Shown: positions 1-10,300, counted from the stretch's first letter. The stretch: 64,000 nt of DNA from Villigracilis sp024434165 (GCA_030263665.1 SZPK01000030.1:1-64000), one strand, 5' to 3'. Notes: generated from the sequence alone by a model not told the origin. Numbers and translations: made by a program.

Positions 1-9
1 ACTTGTCAT
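1..9 (-). CDS. Start of a gene running off the left edge
   Basis: Only three codons are in the window, ATG ACA AGT (Met-Thr-Ser), read leftwards. A clear Shine-Dalgarno sequence, GAGGAG at 18-23 on the minus strand, sits 8 bases before the ATG, which is why a start is called here. Nothing can be said of the product. Confidence 0.5.
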
Positions 10-372
10 GGGAATGTCTCCTCAAGCGGTTCTGATTCAACCTTATCTTGAGGGCATTCCCTTTCCTCGTCAAGCCTATTTCACATCAGACGTATTTTAT
101 TCTTGAGGAAAGCGGGTGGCATTACAAATTTGTCATAATCCCGTCAAATTTTCATAATTGTAATCGTTATAAAAAGGCGTAAAGTATTAAGGCTCTACCG
201 TTGTAACGGGAAAACCATTATTAAACACGATCCTCATGCTGAGGGCTTAGGACACGACGGTCACGAAGGAGAAACCCCGAACAGACGGCCCTCTTGGTGC
301 GCCTGGTGTCATTTCGGCAAGCTCAATGCGGCGCCTTCGTGATGAGGCTGTTGCGGGGAGATCCTCCCGTGT
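10..372. other. Non-coding stretch of 363 bases
   Basis: No gene is seen between the leftward start at position 9 and the end of the next minus-strand gene at 373. The left half (about 60-220) is AT-rich and could carry the promoter of the leftward gene, although no box is convincing. The right half holds the crossing inverted repeats described at 261-358. Confidence 0.5.
261..358. ncRNA. Possible structured RNA or leader element with two crossing helices
   Basis: TCACGAAGG at 261-269 is perfectly complementary to CCTTCGTGA at 334-342. CCCCGAACAG at 275-284 pairs with CTGTTGCGGGG at 348-358 with one bulged base. Because 261<275<334<348 the two helices cross, so they would form a pseudoknot or two alternative folds. 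On the minus strand this is the leader of the gene starting at position 9, so a regulatory leader is possible. It could equally be a repeat remnant, since CACGAAGG is also the core of a repeat family seen elsewhere in this window. I do not recognise a riboswitch class. Confidence 0.25.
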
Positions 373-1356
373 TTAAACGATCACCTTCTGCGGATCCACA
401 ACATACTGCCACCAGTTGTTGTGGATTCCGTTCTTCCGCCCGGCTACGCACGGGAAATGATTGAACCACCATTTATGGTGTGAACGGATATCGCCCCTGC
501 CCCAGTTGTCTGCGTTTACGGTGCGCACATCGCCCTTGAAGTTCGGGAAGTTCAACAGCCAGTCATGACATTCGCTGTTGACGGGCGTCATGCTGCCCCA
601 GTCGTAATCCGTCTGGCTGTTGGGCGCGTAGTGGATGTTGCCGCAGGCGGCTTTGCCCGGCGCGGACTTTTCGTACCGGATGAAGCGCTTCCACAAATTC
701 TTCTCGCCGCTCAACCTGCTGAAGGTTTTCTCCATGATGGATTCCGCGCGATGCCCGTACGATTCCAGCATTTCGCCGACGAAGCGTTCATAGGAAAAAC
801 CCATGATGACAAAACGGCGTTTGCTGGCAGAGGTATTTGCCAGCGGCGGGGCGTTGCACCAGAATGCCCCCGGTCCTGCCATGATGGATTCGTAAAAGCC
901 CGCATGGGGAAAAGCGAAAATCCACACTTCGTCAATTTCGTTCCTCGCCACGCGCTGGAGAATGTTGAAGCGGCTCAGAATCGCAGCGTAATCCACCTCC
1001 TGCGGCATGTGCGGCGGCGCAGCCCGGCGGATGACGTCCATGTACGATTGCGGCGTGTAGCGGAAGCCGTCCACCTTGACCGGGAATTCGTTCACGTCCA
1101 GGCGTTCGACGACCTCATAGCGCGCCAGTCCCTTGCTGGTTTCGAGCAGGTCGCCCATGAAGCCGGTCAGCAGGTCGCCGGTGTTGTACCATTTCATCTG
1201 CCGGGAGAGCGTGGCGCCCGAAGCGGAATCCATGACCGGGTCGTACACGATGACCAGCACCTTGCTGCGCGTGATTTGCGCCGGTTCGGTGGGGTTATCC
1301 GCCGGGAAGCGGGCGGGCTTGAAGAATTCGAGGAGCGAGGCGAGAAAGTTGGACAT
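373..1356 (-). CDS. Hypothetical protein, 327 aa
   Basis: I do not recognise a family. The protein is soluble (no signal peptide or membrane segment) and rich in Trp, Tyr and His in its C-terminal third, with clusters such as HHKWWFNHFPC and NNWWQYV that resemble a secreted or surface enzyme core more than a regulator. The start is supported by GAGAGGAA on the minus strand just before the ATG. Codon use matches the neighbouring high-GC genes, so it looks native. It lies about 160 bases downstream of the large membrane protein at 1515-3935 on the same strand, separated by an inverted repeat, so co-transcription is uncertain. Confidence 0.75.
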   Translation of the reverse strand: MSNFLASLLEFFKPARFPADNPTEPAQITRSKVLVIVYDPVMDSASGATLSRQMKWYNTGDLLTGFMGDLLETSKGLARYEVVERLDVNEFPVKVDGFRYTPQSYMDVIRRAAPPHMPQEVDYAAILSRFNILQRVARNEIDEVWIFAFPHAGFYESIMAGPGAFWCNAPPLANTSASKRRFVIMGFSYERFVGEMLESYGHRAESIMEKTFSRLSGEKNLWKRFIRYEKSAPGKAACGNIHYAPNSQTDYDWGSMTPVNSECHDWLLNFPNFKGDVRTVNADNWGRGDIRSHHKWWFNHFPCVAGRKNGIHNNWWQYVVDPQKVIV

Positions 1357-1392
1357 TCGGTTTCCTCTCGTTTCATTAACTCATGTTACGCG

Positions 1393-1490
1393 GCAGGGGC
1401 GACGCATCCATGTTTTTGCAAAATATCTGGTACAGGACGACCCTTTCTTGCAGATTGGCTGCCTGCTTTGCCCAAACAGGCTGCCCCTGC
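1393..1490. repeat. Inverted repeat with GCAGGGGC / GCCCCTGC ends
   Basis: GCAGGGGC at 1393-1400 and its exact reverse complement at 1483-1490 bound an 82-base non-coding stretch between two minus-strand genes. The same GGGGCG-type arm appears at 16237-16374 and, as tight palindromes, at 27668 and 33378, so this looks like one member of a dispersed family. Confidence 0.45.
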
Positions 1491-1514
1491 GGCGAAATCG
1501 CGTAAGGTAAGTCA

Positions 1515-3935
1515 TTAAGGCATGTTGACGGCGAAGTACACCTGCTTATCCACGGCAAAGTACAGCACATGGTCCGGGCTGACCGCCATCGCGCTGACAG
1601 GTCCAAGGGGGATGGGATTTGCGCTTCCCGTCGTCGGGCGGAATTGGTTCTGCAACTCGAACGTGCGCGGCGCGAAACGCAATACGCTCTGACCGTCCGC
1701 ATCCAACAGCAGGATGGACGGGTCGGGCGGGGCGGCGAAGATCAATTGAGTAAAATGCGCCGCGCCGAACAGGTCGGTATCCTGATAAGCGGGGAAGGGA
1801 TTGACCAGTGCCACCCGCTCCTCGCATTTGGATTTGCTCGCGTCAATGCGGCTGTACGAGCAGTTGGAAATGCGCCCGTCGGCGTGGAGCATATACATCT
1901 CGTCGCCGGCGACGATGAAATCAATCACATCCTGCGTGGGGGTTTGCTGTCCGAAGAAGAAGTAGGGATGATCCACATACAAGCCCTCTTTGCCGGTGTA
2001 CACCCACACGGCGCGCGATGGGGCATCGAGCACGTACAAGTTGCCGCCGTCCAGCGCCATGGCGGTGACATGCCCCCAGTTTGTGTCCGGCGGCGGCAGG
2101 GGAATGGCTTGCGGGGTTTCGCCCGGTTTGCAGTACAGCAGGTTGCCGTTTGCGTCTATGCCCAGCAGGGTGGCGTTGTTGATGTTCACCACCGGCATTG
2201 CCAGAATGTCCACGAGCGGACCCACCGTGTAATTGCCGTATTCGCCCGGCTTGCAAATGAAGGTATTGTCCAGTTCAAAACCGCCGCTGCCCGAAGGGAT
2301 GGCGCGCAGCGCCTGTCCGTTCTCGGCGTTGAGCAGGTAAAGTTCCTTCTCGTTCGCCGCCATGCGGCTGACGTTGATATTCAGCCCGGCGCTGAAGGCG
2401 GGGTTGAACTGCATGCGCGTGATGCCGAACAACTTGTCGAGGTTCGCTTCGGCTTCCCGGCGCAGGGATATGGATTCCGAAGTGGGGCGGTAGATTTCCT
2501 CCGCGCTGCTCACCAGGTAGATGACCTGGTTCCAGGCTTCACGCTGTTCGATGGGATTTGCCAGCGCGGGCGCCTGCCGGCTGATTCGCGCCGCTTCCTG
2601 AATGTAATTCTCGAACTGGGGGTTGCGCCCGTACTTCGTGTACACCACGAAAAGCACGGTCACGATCACCAGCGGGACGATGAGCGCAACGACGAACATG
2701 AACGAGTCGGATATCTTCATCATCTCGCCGGCTTCGGAATTGGGCAAAAGGCGCGGGATGAAGTTCCGCATCTTTTCACCGGCGGTTTGGCTCCAGCGGC
2801 GAAAGTTCTGCATCAACGCCACGATGGTCTTCGCGGTCTGGCGCGCGCGCATGGACGGCTCGCGCGGCGCTTCGAGCGGTTTTTCCTTTTCGGGGCTTTC
2901 GATCTGCGATTGCGCCTTGTTTTCGGTTTCATCGCTTTCCGCAGCTTCACTCGCCGCAGGCGCGGGCATCGGCTTGGGCGCGGTTCTTGGAATCGAAGCG
3001 GGAAATTCGCGCGGCGCGGTCTTGTGCGGAAGATGCGCCAGGGGGTCTGCGGGTGCTTCGTGCGGAAGGCGCGTCTCTTCGGGCTGGGGCGGAATGGCAT
3101 ACGCCGAGGGCTGCAGGACATGCGCGGTCTGCGCTCTCGGCGTGGATTCAACTTCCTCAACGTGAGGCAGGCTTTCGTCCGGGGGTGGAGGCGGAGCTGC
3201 CTCCTGCGGCTTTGGCTCTTCTTTGGGCGAATCCATTTTGGGGGGCGCGATCCCTTTGATGACGTTCATCGCGCCTGCGCCTTCGAGGGCTTGAATCAAC
3301 ACCGCGTTCAAATCCTCGCCCGTCAACGCGGTGAGACGGCGGCGCATCGCGTCGAACGAGTTGGGCTTGGGATCTTCCAGCGGCGCGACCCATGCGTTTG
3401 GCACGCGCCCGCAAAACATCAGCAGATCGCCCGCGCCGAGATCGGTTTGCGCGTAATGGATGGTGAGGGTCTGACTCGAGCCCAAGCCCTTGCCCGAAAT
3501 CGAAGGCTCGAAAAAGTGACGCGATCCCGCCCGACCGAACCAATAGGCGTGCATCGGTCCATTGAGCGAAAAGATACACTGATTCTCGCGCACAGCCGCA
3601 AGTGCCAGCCATGCCAGTGCGTATTGTCCGCGCGCGCTCGTGGACATGTTGCGTTCGAGCAGCGTCCTGTTGGCGAAATCGGCGGCGGCGCGCAGCGCGC
3701 TGGTGACGGCGCGCGGGGTCTGGTAATAGACCTGGGCGGCATCCTCCGCCAGTTTTTTATATTCGCCTGCGGTAAAGGTGGCGTTGCCCGCCAGCAGCAG
3801 ATACACGATCAGGCGGTCCTGTTCGCGCCCGCGCGCGGCATTCTTCGGCGGCAAGAGCGCCAACATGCCGGGCATATCGGCTAGTTCCTGTCCGTTGATG
3901 CGGTAAAGGGGCGAGAGGTTGAGATCGAGTGGCAT
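1515..3935 (-). CDS. Membrane-anchored protein with PP2C-like N-terminus and propeller-like C-terminus, 806 aa
   Basis: The first ~240 residues look like a degenerate PP2C/SpoIIE-type phosphatase fold (segments such as LGAGDLLMFCGRVP), but the usual paired metal-binding aspartates are not evident, so catalysis is doubtful. Residues ~245-400 are a Pro/Glu/Ala-rich linker. One transmembrane helix follows at ~411-433 (FMFVVALIVPLVIVTVLF). The remaining ~370 residues contain repeated strand-rich segments such as MALDGGNLYVLD and MAVSPDHVLYFAVD that suggest a beta-propeller. A signalling or surface-sensing role is an inference from this architecture. The gene is transcribed divergently from the transferase at 3987. 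Confidence 0.75.
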   Translation of the reverse strand: MPLDLNLSPLYRINGQELADMPGMLALLPPKNAARGREQDRLIVYLLLAGNATFTAGEYKKLAEDAAQVYYQTPRAVTSALRAAADFANRTLLERNMSTSARGQYALAWLALAAVRENQCIFSLNGPMHAYWFGRAGSRHFFEPSISGKGLGSSQTLTIHYAQTDLGAGDLLMFCGRVPNAWVAPLEDPKPNSFDAMRRRLTALTGEDLNAVLIQALEGAGAMNVIKGIAPPKMDSPKEEPKPQEAAPPPPPDESLPHVEEVESTPRAQTAHVLQPSAYAIPPQPEETRLPHEAPADPLAHLPHKTAPREFPASIPRTAPKPMPAPAASEAAESDETENKAQSQIESPEKEKPLEAPREPSMRARQTAKTIVALMQNFRRWSQTAGEKMRNFIPRLLPNSEAGEMMKISDSFMFVVALIVPLVIVTVLFVVYTKYGRNPQFENYIQEAARISRQAPALANPIEQREAWNQVIYLVSSAEEIYRPTSESISLRREAEANLDKLFGITRMQFNPAFSAGLNINVSRMAANEKELYLLNAENGQALRAIPSGSGGFELDNTFICKPGEYGNYTVGPLVDILAMPVVNINNATLLGIDANGNLLYCKPGETPQAIPLPPPDTNWGHVTAMALDGGNLYVLDAPSRAVWVYTGKEGLYVDHPYFFFGQQTPTQDVIDFIVAGDEMYMLHADGRISNCSYSRIDASKSKCEERVALVNPFPAYQDTDLFGAAHFTQLIFAAPPDPSILLLDADGQSVLRFAPRTFELQNQFRPTTGSANPIPLGPVSAMAVSPDHVLYFAVDKQVYFAVNMP

Positions 3936-3986
3936 GTAAGATTGATGTCAAATCCCCTATCATTATACTGGTAAAATTCGACGGCT

Positions 3987-4994
3987 ATGGACTATAGACT
4001 GCTCAATGATTTTTCTGAAATTGATTCCCGTGCATGGAACGATCTGCTGAGTGAATCCGTCAGCGATACGCCGTTTTTGCGTTACGAATATCAACATGCG
4101 TGGTGGCAGCATCTTGGCGGGGGCGAATGGAAGGATGCAAAACTCGTCCTCGTTACGGCTCACGAGAACGGCAAACTGACCGGCATCGCCCCGCTCTTCC
4201 TTGCGGAATACGAGAACCAGCCCGCCCTGCTCCTCAATGGCAGCATCGAAATTTCGGATTATCTGGATGTGATCGTCCGCGCGGAGGACCATGCCCGATT
4301 CATCTCCGGCCTGCTGGACTTTCTCGCTTCGACCCTGACCGGGAGTTGGTCCAACCTCGAATGGTATAACCTCCCCGATAACTCTCCGACTCTCGCCGCG
4401 CTCAAAGCCGAGGCGGAAAAACGCGGCTGGACCCACCTCGAAGAAATCTACCGTCCCACGCCGCGCATTGCCTTGAACGGCGATTTCGAAGAGTACCTCT
4501 CGCGCGTGGAGAAGAAACAGCGCCACGAGATTCGCCGCAAGATGCGCCGCGCGGCAGAATCGGGACGGGCGCGTTTTTACATCGTCCCGAAGGATGCGGA
4601 TATCGAACCCGAGATCGAAGCCTTCTTCCGGCTGATGACCCAGGACCCGAACAAAGCCCTTTTCCTTCAAGATGGGATGCGCGACCAGTTCGTCACGACC
4701 GTGCGCGCCGCCCATCAATACGGGTATCTCTGGCTTGCCTTCCTTGAAGTGGACGGCGTGAAGGCGGCGGCTTCGCTCAATTTCGATTACAAGGGCAAAC
4801 TGTGGGGGTACAACTCCGGCGTCAGCCGCGATCACATGGAACTCTCTCCCGGCTGGGTGCTGACGGCGTACGTCATCCAGTGGTGCTGCGAGAACGGACG
4901 CTGCGAATTCGATTTCATGCGCGGGGATGAGGAATATAAGTACCGCTTCGGCGGCGTGAACCGCTATGTGATGCGGGTACGGGTGGGCAGATAA
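3987..4994 (+). CDS. GNAT/FemAB-like acyltransferase (CelD/BcsL type), 335 aa
   Basis: The length and the pattern, with KKQRHEIRRKMRRA followed by a C-terminal segment ending in CEFDFMRGDEEYKYRFG, are typical of the Acetyltransf_6/FemAB-like group of GNAT proteins. These transfer acyl or aminoacyl groups, often to cell-envelope polysaccharides. The substrate cannot be told. A -10-like TATACT lies about 20 bases before the ATG. The gene converges on the membrane protein ending at 5005 with only 10 bases between the stops. Confidence 0.75.
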   Translation: MDYRLLNDFSEIDSRAWNDLLSESVSDTPFLRYEYQHAWWQHLGGGEWKDAKLVLVTAHENGKLTGIAPLFLAEYENQPALLLNGSIEISDYLDVIVRAEDHARFISGLLDFLASTLTGSWSNLEWYNLPDNSPTLAALKAEAEKRGWTHLEEIYRPTPRIALNGDFEEYLSRVEKKQRHEIRRKMRRAAESGRARFYIVPKDADIEPEIEAFFRLMTQDPNKALFLQDGMRDQFVTTVRAAHQYGYLWLAFLEVDGVKAAASLNFDYKGKLWGYNSGVSRDHMELSPGWVLTAYVIQWCCENGRCEFDFMRGDEEYKYRFGGVNRYVMRVRVGR

Positions 4995-5004
4995 GTGTAC
5001 CTTC

Positions 5005-5673
5005 CTACACTCCCATCATATCTGCCGGATTGACGCCGAAGAACAAAATCATCGCCATTGCCGCCAGGAACGAGAGGAGAAAAAACGCCAGGTATGGCAG
5101 GGCGGCGTACCATAATCCCTTCCACCAGCCGACATTCAATTCGTCCTTGAAGGCGAACGACTCATAAAAGATGAGGATCGCCATTCCCAGCAGGGCGATT
5201 GTGAACAACCCAAGCAGGTTCAATGCGAAGAGCAGGAGCAGGGTATAGACCAGCTGCGCTGAAGACACCAGATAGCATTGGATGTAAAAGAGCCGTTTCA
5301 AACCCGAGCGTTTGAGCGGACGTTTGTTCAGCCACTCGATCCACGCCAGGTAGATCAGCATCGTGATCAGCATGACGAGGACGCTGTAAAACAGGTCGGC
5401 TTCGGTCACGGCTGGCGCAACGGCAATGGACGTGCCGCTCATGACGGCGATGGCGGCAGCGGGCAGTACCGCCACGATAATAAAGAAGGCGGCGGGAGCG
5501 AGATACTCGTCGAATTGCTTCTCGGGTTCTTTTTTCCATTCGCCATTGACGTATTTCACCGTCAGATCCGGGCGGAAGACGGCGCGGAGCAGGGTTTTGG
5601 GAAGGAGCAAAGCCCAAACGACCAGTTCATAGATCAATTCCTGCAGGGATTGAATGAGTTTGAGAAGGTCCAT
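5005..5673 (-). CDS. Integral membrane protein, 222 aa, Yip1-like
   Basis: Five hydrophobic segments are seen (about residues 60-80, 90-110, 130-165 and 185-215), with a charged N-terminus that includes an amphipathic stretch. The layout resembles small Yip1/DUF-type membrane proteins but no diagnostic motif is visible, so the function is unknown. GGAG lies before the ATG. The gene follows the lyase at 5752-7242 on the same strand, but a strong hairpin at 5693-5724 separates them. Confidence 0.7.
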   Translation of the reverse strand: MDLLKLIQSLQELIYELVVWALLLPKTLLRAVFRPDLTVKYVNGEWKKEPEKQFDEYLAPAAFFIIVAVLPAAAIAVMSGTSIAVAPAVTEADLFYSVLVMLITMLIYLAWIEWLNKRPLKRSGLKRLFYIQCYLVSSAQLVYTLLLLFALNLLGLFTIALLGMAILIFYESFAFKDELNVGWWKGLWYAALPYLAFFLLSFLAAMAMILFFGVNPADMMGV

Positions 5674-5692
5674 TGCGGTCTCCGATAAATAA

Positions 5693-5724
5693 CAGCCTTG
5701 TGAGAGTTAACCCTCACAAGGCTG
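5693..5724 (-). terminator. Hairpin after the lyase gene
   Basis: CAGCCTTGTGAG (5693-5704) and CTCACAAGGCTG (5713-5724) form a perfect 12-bp stem with an 8-base loop. On the minus strand it is followed by TTATTTAT, a weak T-tract, and it lies 28 bases past the lyase stop, so it most likely ends that transcript. Confidence 0.6.
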
Positions 5725-5751
5725 CTGCGTTTTACGGAACGTGCGTTGACC

Positions 5752-7242
5752 CTAGCCCCCGCCGCCCACGCCGCCGAAAATTCCGCCGTCGGTCAGTTTG
5801 CGCAGGTCGCTCAGTGCGGCTTCGATCTCCTCCGGCTTCACGGGGCGGTCTTCGTCGCGGTGTTTCAACGCGCCCGTCTTCGCGCGCTCCAGCGCCAGTT
5901 CCTTGATGGAAGCGTTGCCGGCAACCGCCTCCTTCACCAGCGCCGCGCCCTGCGAATATCCAATGACCGGGTTCAATGCCGTCACGATGATGGCGTTCTT
6001 CGCCAGCCAGCCTTCGGCTTTTTCCTTGTTGGCTTTCACGCCCTTCACGGCGCGCTCGGTGAACGCATTGACCGAACCGATGACGACCTGCATCATCTCG
6101 AAAAGGTTATGCGCGATGATGGGCATCATCACGTTCAGTTCGAGTTGTCCCGCCTGCACTGCGAGCGCCACCGTCGTGTCGCAGCCGACCACGTGGAACA
6201 TGGCTTGATCCAGCATCTCCGCCAGAACGGGGTTGACCTTGCCCGGCATGATCGAAGAACCCGGTTGAACGGCGGGAAGCCTGATTTCGTCGAGCCCGGT
6301 CGAAGGTCCCGAAGAGAGGAGGCGGAAATCGTTGGCAATGCGAATCAGGGTCAGCGCGAGAGTCCGCAGCGAGGCGGAGAAGTCCGCCGCATCCGCCATG
6401 GATTGCATGGATTCAAAGAGGTTGTCGGATGTGCGCAGTTCGACGCCCATCATCTCAGAGAGGGTCATCACCATGCGGCTGTGATATTCGGGGTGCGCGT
6501 TCAACCCGGACCCGACGGCTGTTCCGCCGATGCCAAGCCTTCGCAACCCGTCTGCGGAGCGGCGCACGCGCTCGATGTCGCGTTCCACCGCCCTGGCGTA
6601 CGCGCCAAATTCCTGACCGAGCCGGACGGGCACGGCGTCCTGCAAGTGCGTGCGCCCCGATTTGACCACATCGTCGAATTCCACGGCTTTGGCTTCCAGC
6701 GCCGATTGCAGGTTCTTCAAGGAAGCCAGCAATTCCTCCAGCCGCCACAACGCGCCGAGACGGATGGCGGTGGGAATCACATCGTTGGTGGATTGAGCCA
6801 TGTTGACGTGGTCATTCGGGTGGACGTAGTATTTGCCGGGTTCGCCGCCGAGGATTTGCGTGGCGCGGTTGGCAATGACTTCGTTCGTGTTCATGTTGTG
6901 GCTCGTCCCCGCGCCCGCCTGGAACGGGTCCACCACAAACTGCGAATCCCATTTGCCGTCCATCACTTCGGCGGCGGCTTGCACGATGGCATCCGAGAGT
7001 TGTCTGGCGCTGAACTTTTTCCCGTCCACTTCGCGGTCGTTGAACAGACCCAGCTCGAAGTTCACGCTGGCGGCGGCGCGCTTGATCGCCGCCATGGACC
7101 AGATGAAGGCGCGCCAGGGGCGCAGTCCGCTGATGGGGAAGTTCTCCACCGCGCGCTGGGTTTGTACGCCGTATAAAGCCGAAGCCGGGACCTGCAGTTC
7201 CCCCAGTGAATCTTTTTCCTTGCGAAAATCGTTGGTTGTCAT
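5752..7242 (-). CDS. aspA: Aspartate ammonia-lyase / class II fumarase family enzyme, 496 aa
   Basis: The protein has the full set of superfamily signatures: GAGTSHNMNTNEVIANRA (substrate loop), SGRTHLQDAVP, and the catalytic-loop signature GSSIMPGKVNP. The combination NMNTNEVIANRA, LQDAVPVRLGQEF and AGQLELNVM resembles aspartase more than fumarase C, so reversible deamination of aspartate to fumarate is the first guess and fumarate hydratase the second. The length fits a ~465-residue family with a Gly-rich C-terminal tail (GGIFGGVGGGG). It is a monocistronic minus-strand gene with a hairpin at 5693-5724 behind it. The gene symbol is tentative. Confidence 0.8.
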   Translation of the reverse strand: MTTNDFRKEKDSLGELQVPASALYGVQTQRAVENFPISGLRPWRAFIWSMAAIKRAAASVNFELGLFNDREVDGKKFSARQLSDAIVQAAAEVMDGKWDSQFVVDPFQAGAGTSHNMNTNEVIANRATQILGGEPGKYYVHPNDHVNMAQSTNDVIPTAIRLGALWRLEELLASLKNLQSALEAKAVEFDDVVKSGRTHLQDAVPVRLGQEFGAYARAVERDIERVRRSADGLRRLGIGGTAVGSGLNAHPEYHSRMVMTLSEMMGVELRTSDNLFESMQSMADAADFSASLRTLALTLIRIANDFRLLSSGPSTGLDEIRLPAVQPGSSIMPGKVNPVLAEMLDQAMFHVVGCDTTVALAVQAGQLELNVMMPIIAHNLFEMMQVVIGSVNAFTERAVKGVKANKEKAEGWLAKNAIIVTALNPVIGYSQGAALVKEAVAGNASIKELALERAKTGALKHRDEDRPVKPEEIEAALSDLRKLTDGGIFGGVGGGG

Positions 7243-7264
7243 GTCATCTCCACACAGGTGTTCA

Positions 7265-7287
7265 GGGTCGTTCGACCCGTTTTTTTT
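7265..7287 (+). terminator. Terminator-like hairpin upstream of the histidine kinase
   Basis: GGGTCGTTCGACCC (7265-7278) folds into a stem with a GTTC loop and is followed by eight T residues. It points rightward but lies between two divergent genes, 44 bases before the kinase ATG, where no rightward gene ends. It could be an attenuator in the kinase leader or a remnant. Confidence 0.45.
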
Positions 7288-7330
7288 ATTTTACACCCTT
7301 CCTTATTTGCGCCGCACAACATGATATATA

Positions 7331-10300
7331 ATGACGAAGATGTTCGAGTGGCTTCGTCGGTTGTTCGCTTCGCCCATCTTCGATGACGAAGAAAAGACCC
7401 GTTCCGCGCGTATCCTGAACGGCTTTGGGTGGTCTGCCATTGCGCTCCTGCTGGCTTTGTATTTTTTCCAATTAGTGGTGGACGACTGGGTCAGCCCGTT
7501 CTCCAAGTACTTGCTGCCGGTCCTGATCGGAATCATCCTTGCGGCGCAAGCCATGCTGCGGCGCGGTTACGTGCGCCAGGCGGCGGCGGTCTCGGTGATA
7601 CTCATCTGGCTGACGCTGACCTATCAGGCATATCAGGCGAACGGTCTGCGCGATGTGACAATTGTTGCATACCTCACCCTGATCCTGCTTGCGAGCCTGC
7701 TGCTGGGCTGGCGCGCAGGAGCGCTGATGGGGGCATTCATCCTTGCCGCGATATGGTATTTCGCCCTGGAAGAATCCTGGGGTGTGAAACATCTCTCGCT
7801 GAATCCACCGCTCAGTTTTGCGCGCGACCTGACCGTCATTTTCATTCTCTCCAGCATCCTGGTCTATATCATGGTCAGCGACCTGAGCCGTCTGCTTGCC
7901 GAAGCGCGGCTCGAACTGCGCGAGCGCCTGCGGGCGGAGGAAAAACTCCAACTGCAAACCCGCTACCTGACCGCGCTTCATGAGACCGCCTTTGGCTTGC
8001 TCAATCGTCTCGAACTGAACCCGCTTCTTGAATCGATTCTGGACCGCGTCAGCGAACTGTTCGACACGCCAAACGTCGCCTTGAATCTCGTCCTGCCGGA
8101 CGGCTCCGCATTAAAGCAGGTGCTCGGACACGGCATCTTCGTCCAGTTCGACGGGATGTTCACCCACAGAAACGAGGGCGTGGTTGGCACCACCTGGGCG
8201 ACCGGGAGGGGCGTCTTCATCGAGGACTACAGCAAATGGGAAGGAAGACTCCCCGAAGTGGAAGGAATGGGGTTTACGGGCGTTGTGGGCGCGCCCCTCA
8301 AATCAGGGCAGGAGGTGACAGGCGTCCTGCTGGTTGCATACACCGACAGGCGGGTGGAGTTCACCCAGGAAATGGCGCTCCTGCTGGAGCGCCTCGCGGC
8401 GCTGGCGGCGCTCGCCATTGACAACGCCCGTCTCTACGAAGAGGCGCAGAACGAGATCCGGGAAAGAAGATTCGTCGAACAAGACCTGCGCTCCAGCGAG
8501 GAACGCTTCCGAAAAGTATTCAATAACAGCAATATCGCCATCACCATTGTCACGCTCGAGGAGGGCGTCTTTTTGGAGGCGAACGATGCGTTCTGGCGCC
8601 TTTCCGGGCTTTCACCGGAAATCGCTCTCGGACGATCCTCTTTGGAGTTGAATCTTTGGGACAGCCCGCAGGAGCGGGCAAGGTTCGTGGATGAATTGAG
8701 GCGCAACGGCTCCCAGCAGGATGTGGAGGTGGTCTTTTCCGGCGGCGAAGGCAGCCGCACCTCGCGCGCTTATTATGAATTGATAGACATCAAGGGACAG
8801 CGCTGCATCCTTTGCATGTTCTACGACATTTCCGGGCAGAGGCAGGCGGAACGCGCCCTCAAGGAAAGCGAGGAACGCTTCCGCAAGGTGTTCCATGCCA
8901 GCCCGGTGGCGATCTGCATCACCACGCTGGAAGAGGGTCGTCTCCTCGACGCCAACAACGCCTATTGGAAACTCACCGGTTACGACCCTTCCACATCGCT
9001 GGGCAGGGACGTGGAAGAACTGAATATGTGGGATTCGGCGGAAGCCCGCCGCGCCTTCCTCGCGGAACTCACCGAAAAACGCTCCATCCTGAACCCGAAC
9101 TATGAGTTCACCGAAGCCGGGAGCGGGAAACTGCGCCACGTCATTGCGTTGTACGAATTGATTGACCTCAACGGACAGCCCTGCATCCTTTCCATGTTCT
9201 ACGACATCACCGAGGAAAAGCGCGCCCAAACCGCCCTGGCAAGCGCCGAAGCCCGCACGCGCGCCATCCTCAACTCCATCCCGGATATGATCTTCGAGGT
9301 CTCGAAAGACGGCGTGTTTTTGGATTTCATGGCGTCCGCCGGGTTGTCCCCGGTCATGAAGCCGTCGGAATTCATCGGCAGGACCATCAACAACCTGTTC
9401 CCGCCCGCCATCGCGGAACAGACCATGTTCCTGCTCGAGCGCGCGCTCGCCACGGGGCAGCTGCACGCTTTTGAATACGGCATGCCGCCCGGCGAAGAGA
9501 TCCAGTTCTTCGAAGCGCGCATCTCCGCCGTCACGTCCGAATCCGCCATCATCATGGTGCGCGATATCAGCCAGCGCAAATGGGTGGAGACCGAACGCGA
9601 AAAACTGATTCGGGAATTGGAGGAGAGGAACGCCGAATCCGAGACCCTGCGCGAGAGCATGGCAATCGTAGCGGAAGCCCTGGATCAATCGAAGGCTGTC
9701 AGCCTGATCCTCGAACAATTGGATAAGGTCATCTCGTACAACAGCGCCTCCGTCCAGCTGCTGTATGGCGATACACTGGAAATCGTCAGCGTGCGCGGGC
9801 TCGACCCCGAGGCAATTCACATTGGCATCAGGTTCCCCGTGGACGAAAACGAGCCCTCCTATCCGCTGCTGACCGGGCAGATTCCCTACGTCCTTTTCGA
9901 CGACATTCAGATTGTTTCCGCCGCCTTTCGAGCCCCGGAGCATAGTAACATCCACGCCTGGCTGGCGATCCCGCTGCGGGTCAAGGGACAGATCATCGGC
10001 ATCATCGCCCTGGATGGGCACCGCGTCGGTCAGTTCACCAAAAAACACGCCGAACTCGCCGTCACCTACGCCAACCAGGTTGCCATCGCGCTGGAAAACG
10101 CCCGGCTCTTCAGCGAATTGCAGGCGGAACTTGCCCAGCGCAAGAAACTGATCGAAGAACTCGAAAACAAAAACGCCGAACTGGAACGTTTCACCTATAC
10201 CGTTTCGCACGACCTCAAATCCCCGCTCATCACCATCAAGGGTTTTCTTGGCTTTTTGGAGCAGGACGCCTCCAGCGGCAACCTCGGACGCCTGCGGGGC

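Noticed and set aside
10..372. Cobalamin riboswitch
   Set aside because: CCCCGCAACAG on the minus strand resembles one conserved piece, but the other conserved boxes are not seen in order.
1569..3884. A 771-codon open frame on the plus strand
   Set aside because: It is the antisense of the 806-residue membrane protein. Its translation is rich in Arg, Gly and His with no motif, as expected from high-GC antisense reading.
5746..7176. A 476-codon open frame on the plus strand
   Set aside because: It mirrors the lyase gene, whose signatures are clear.
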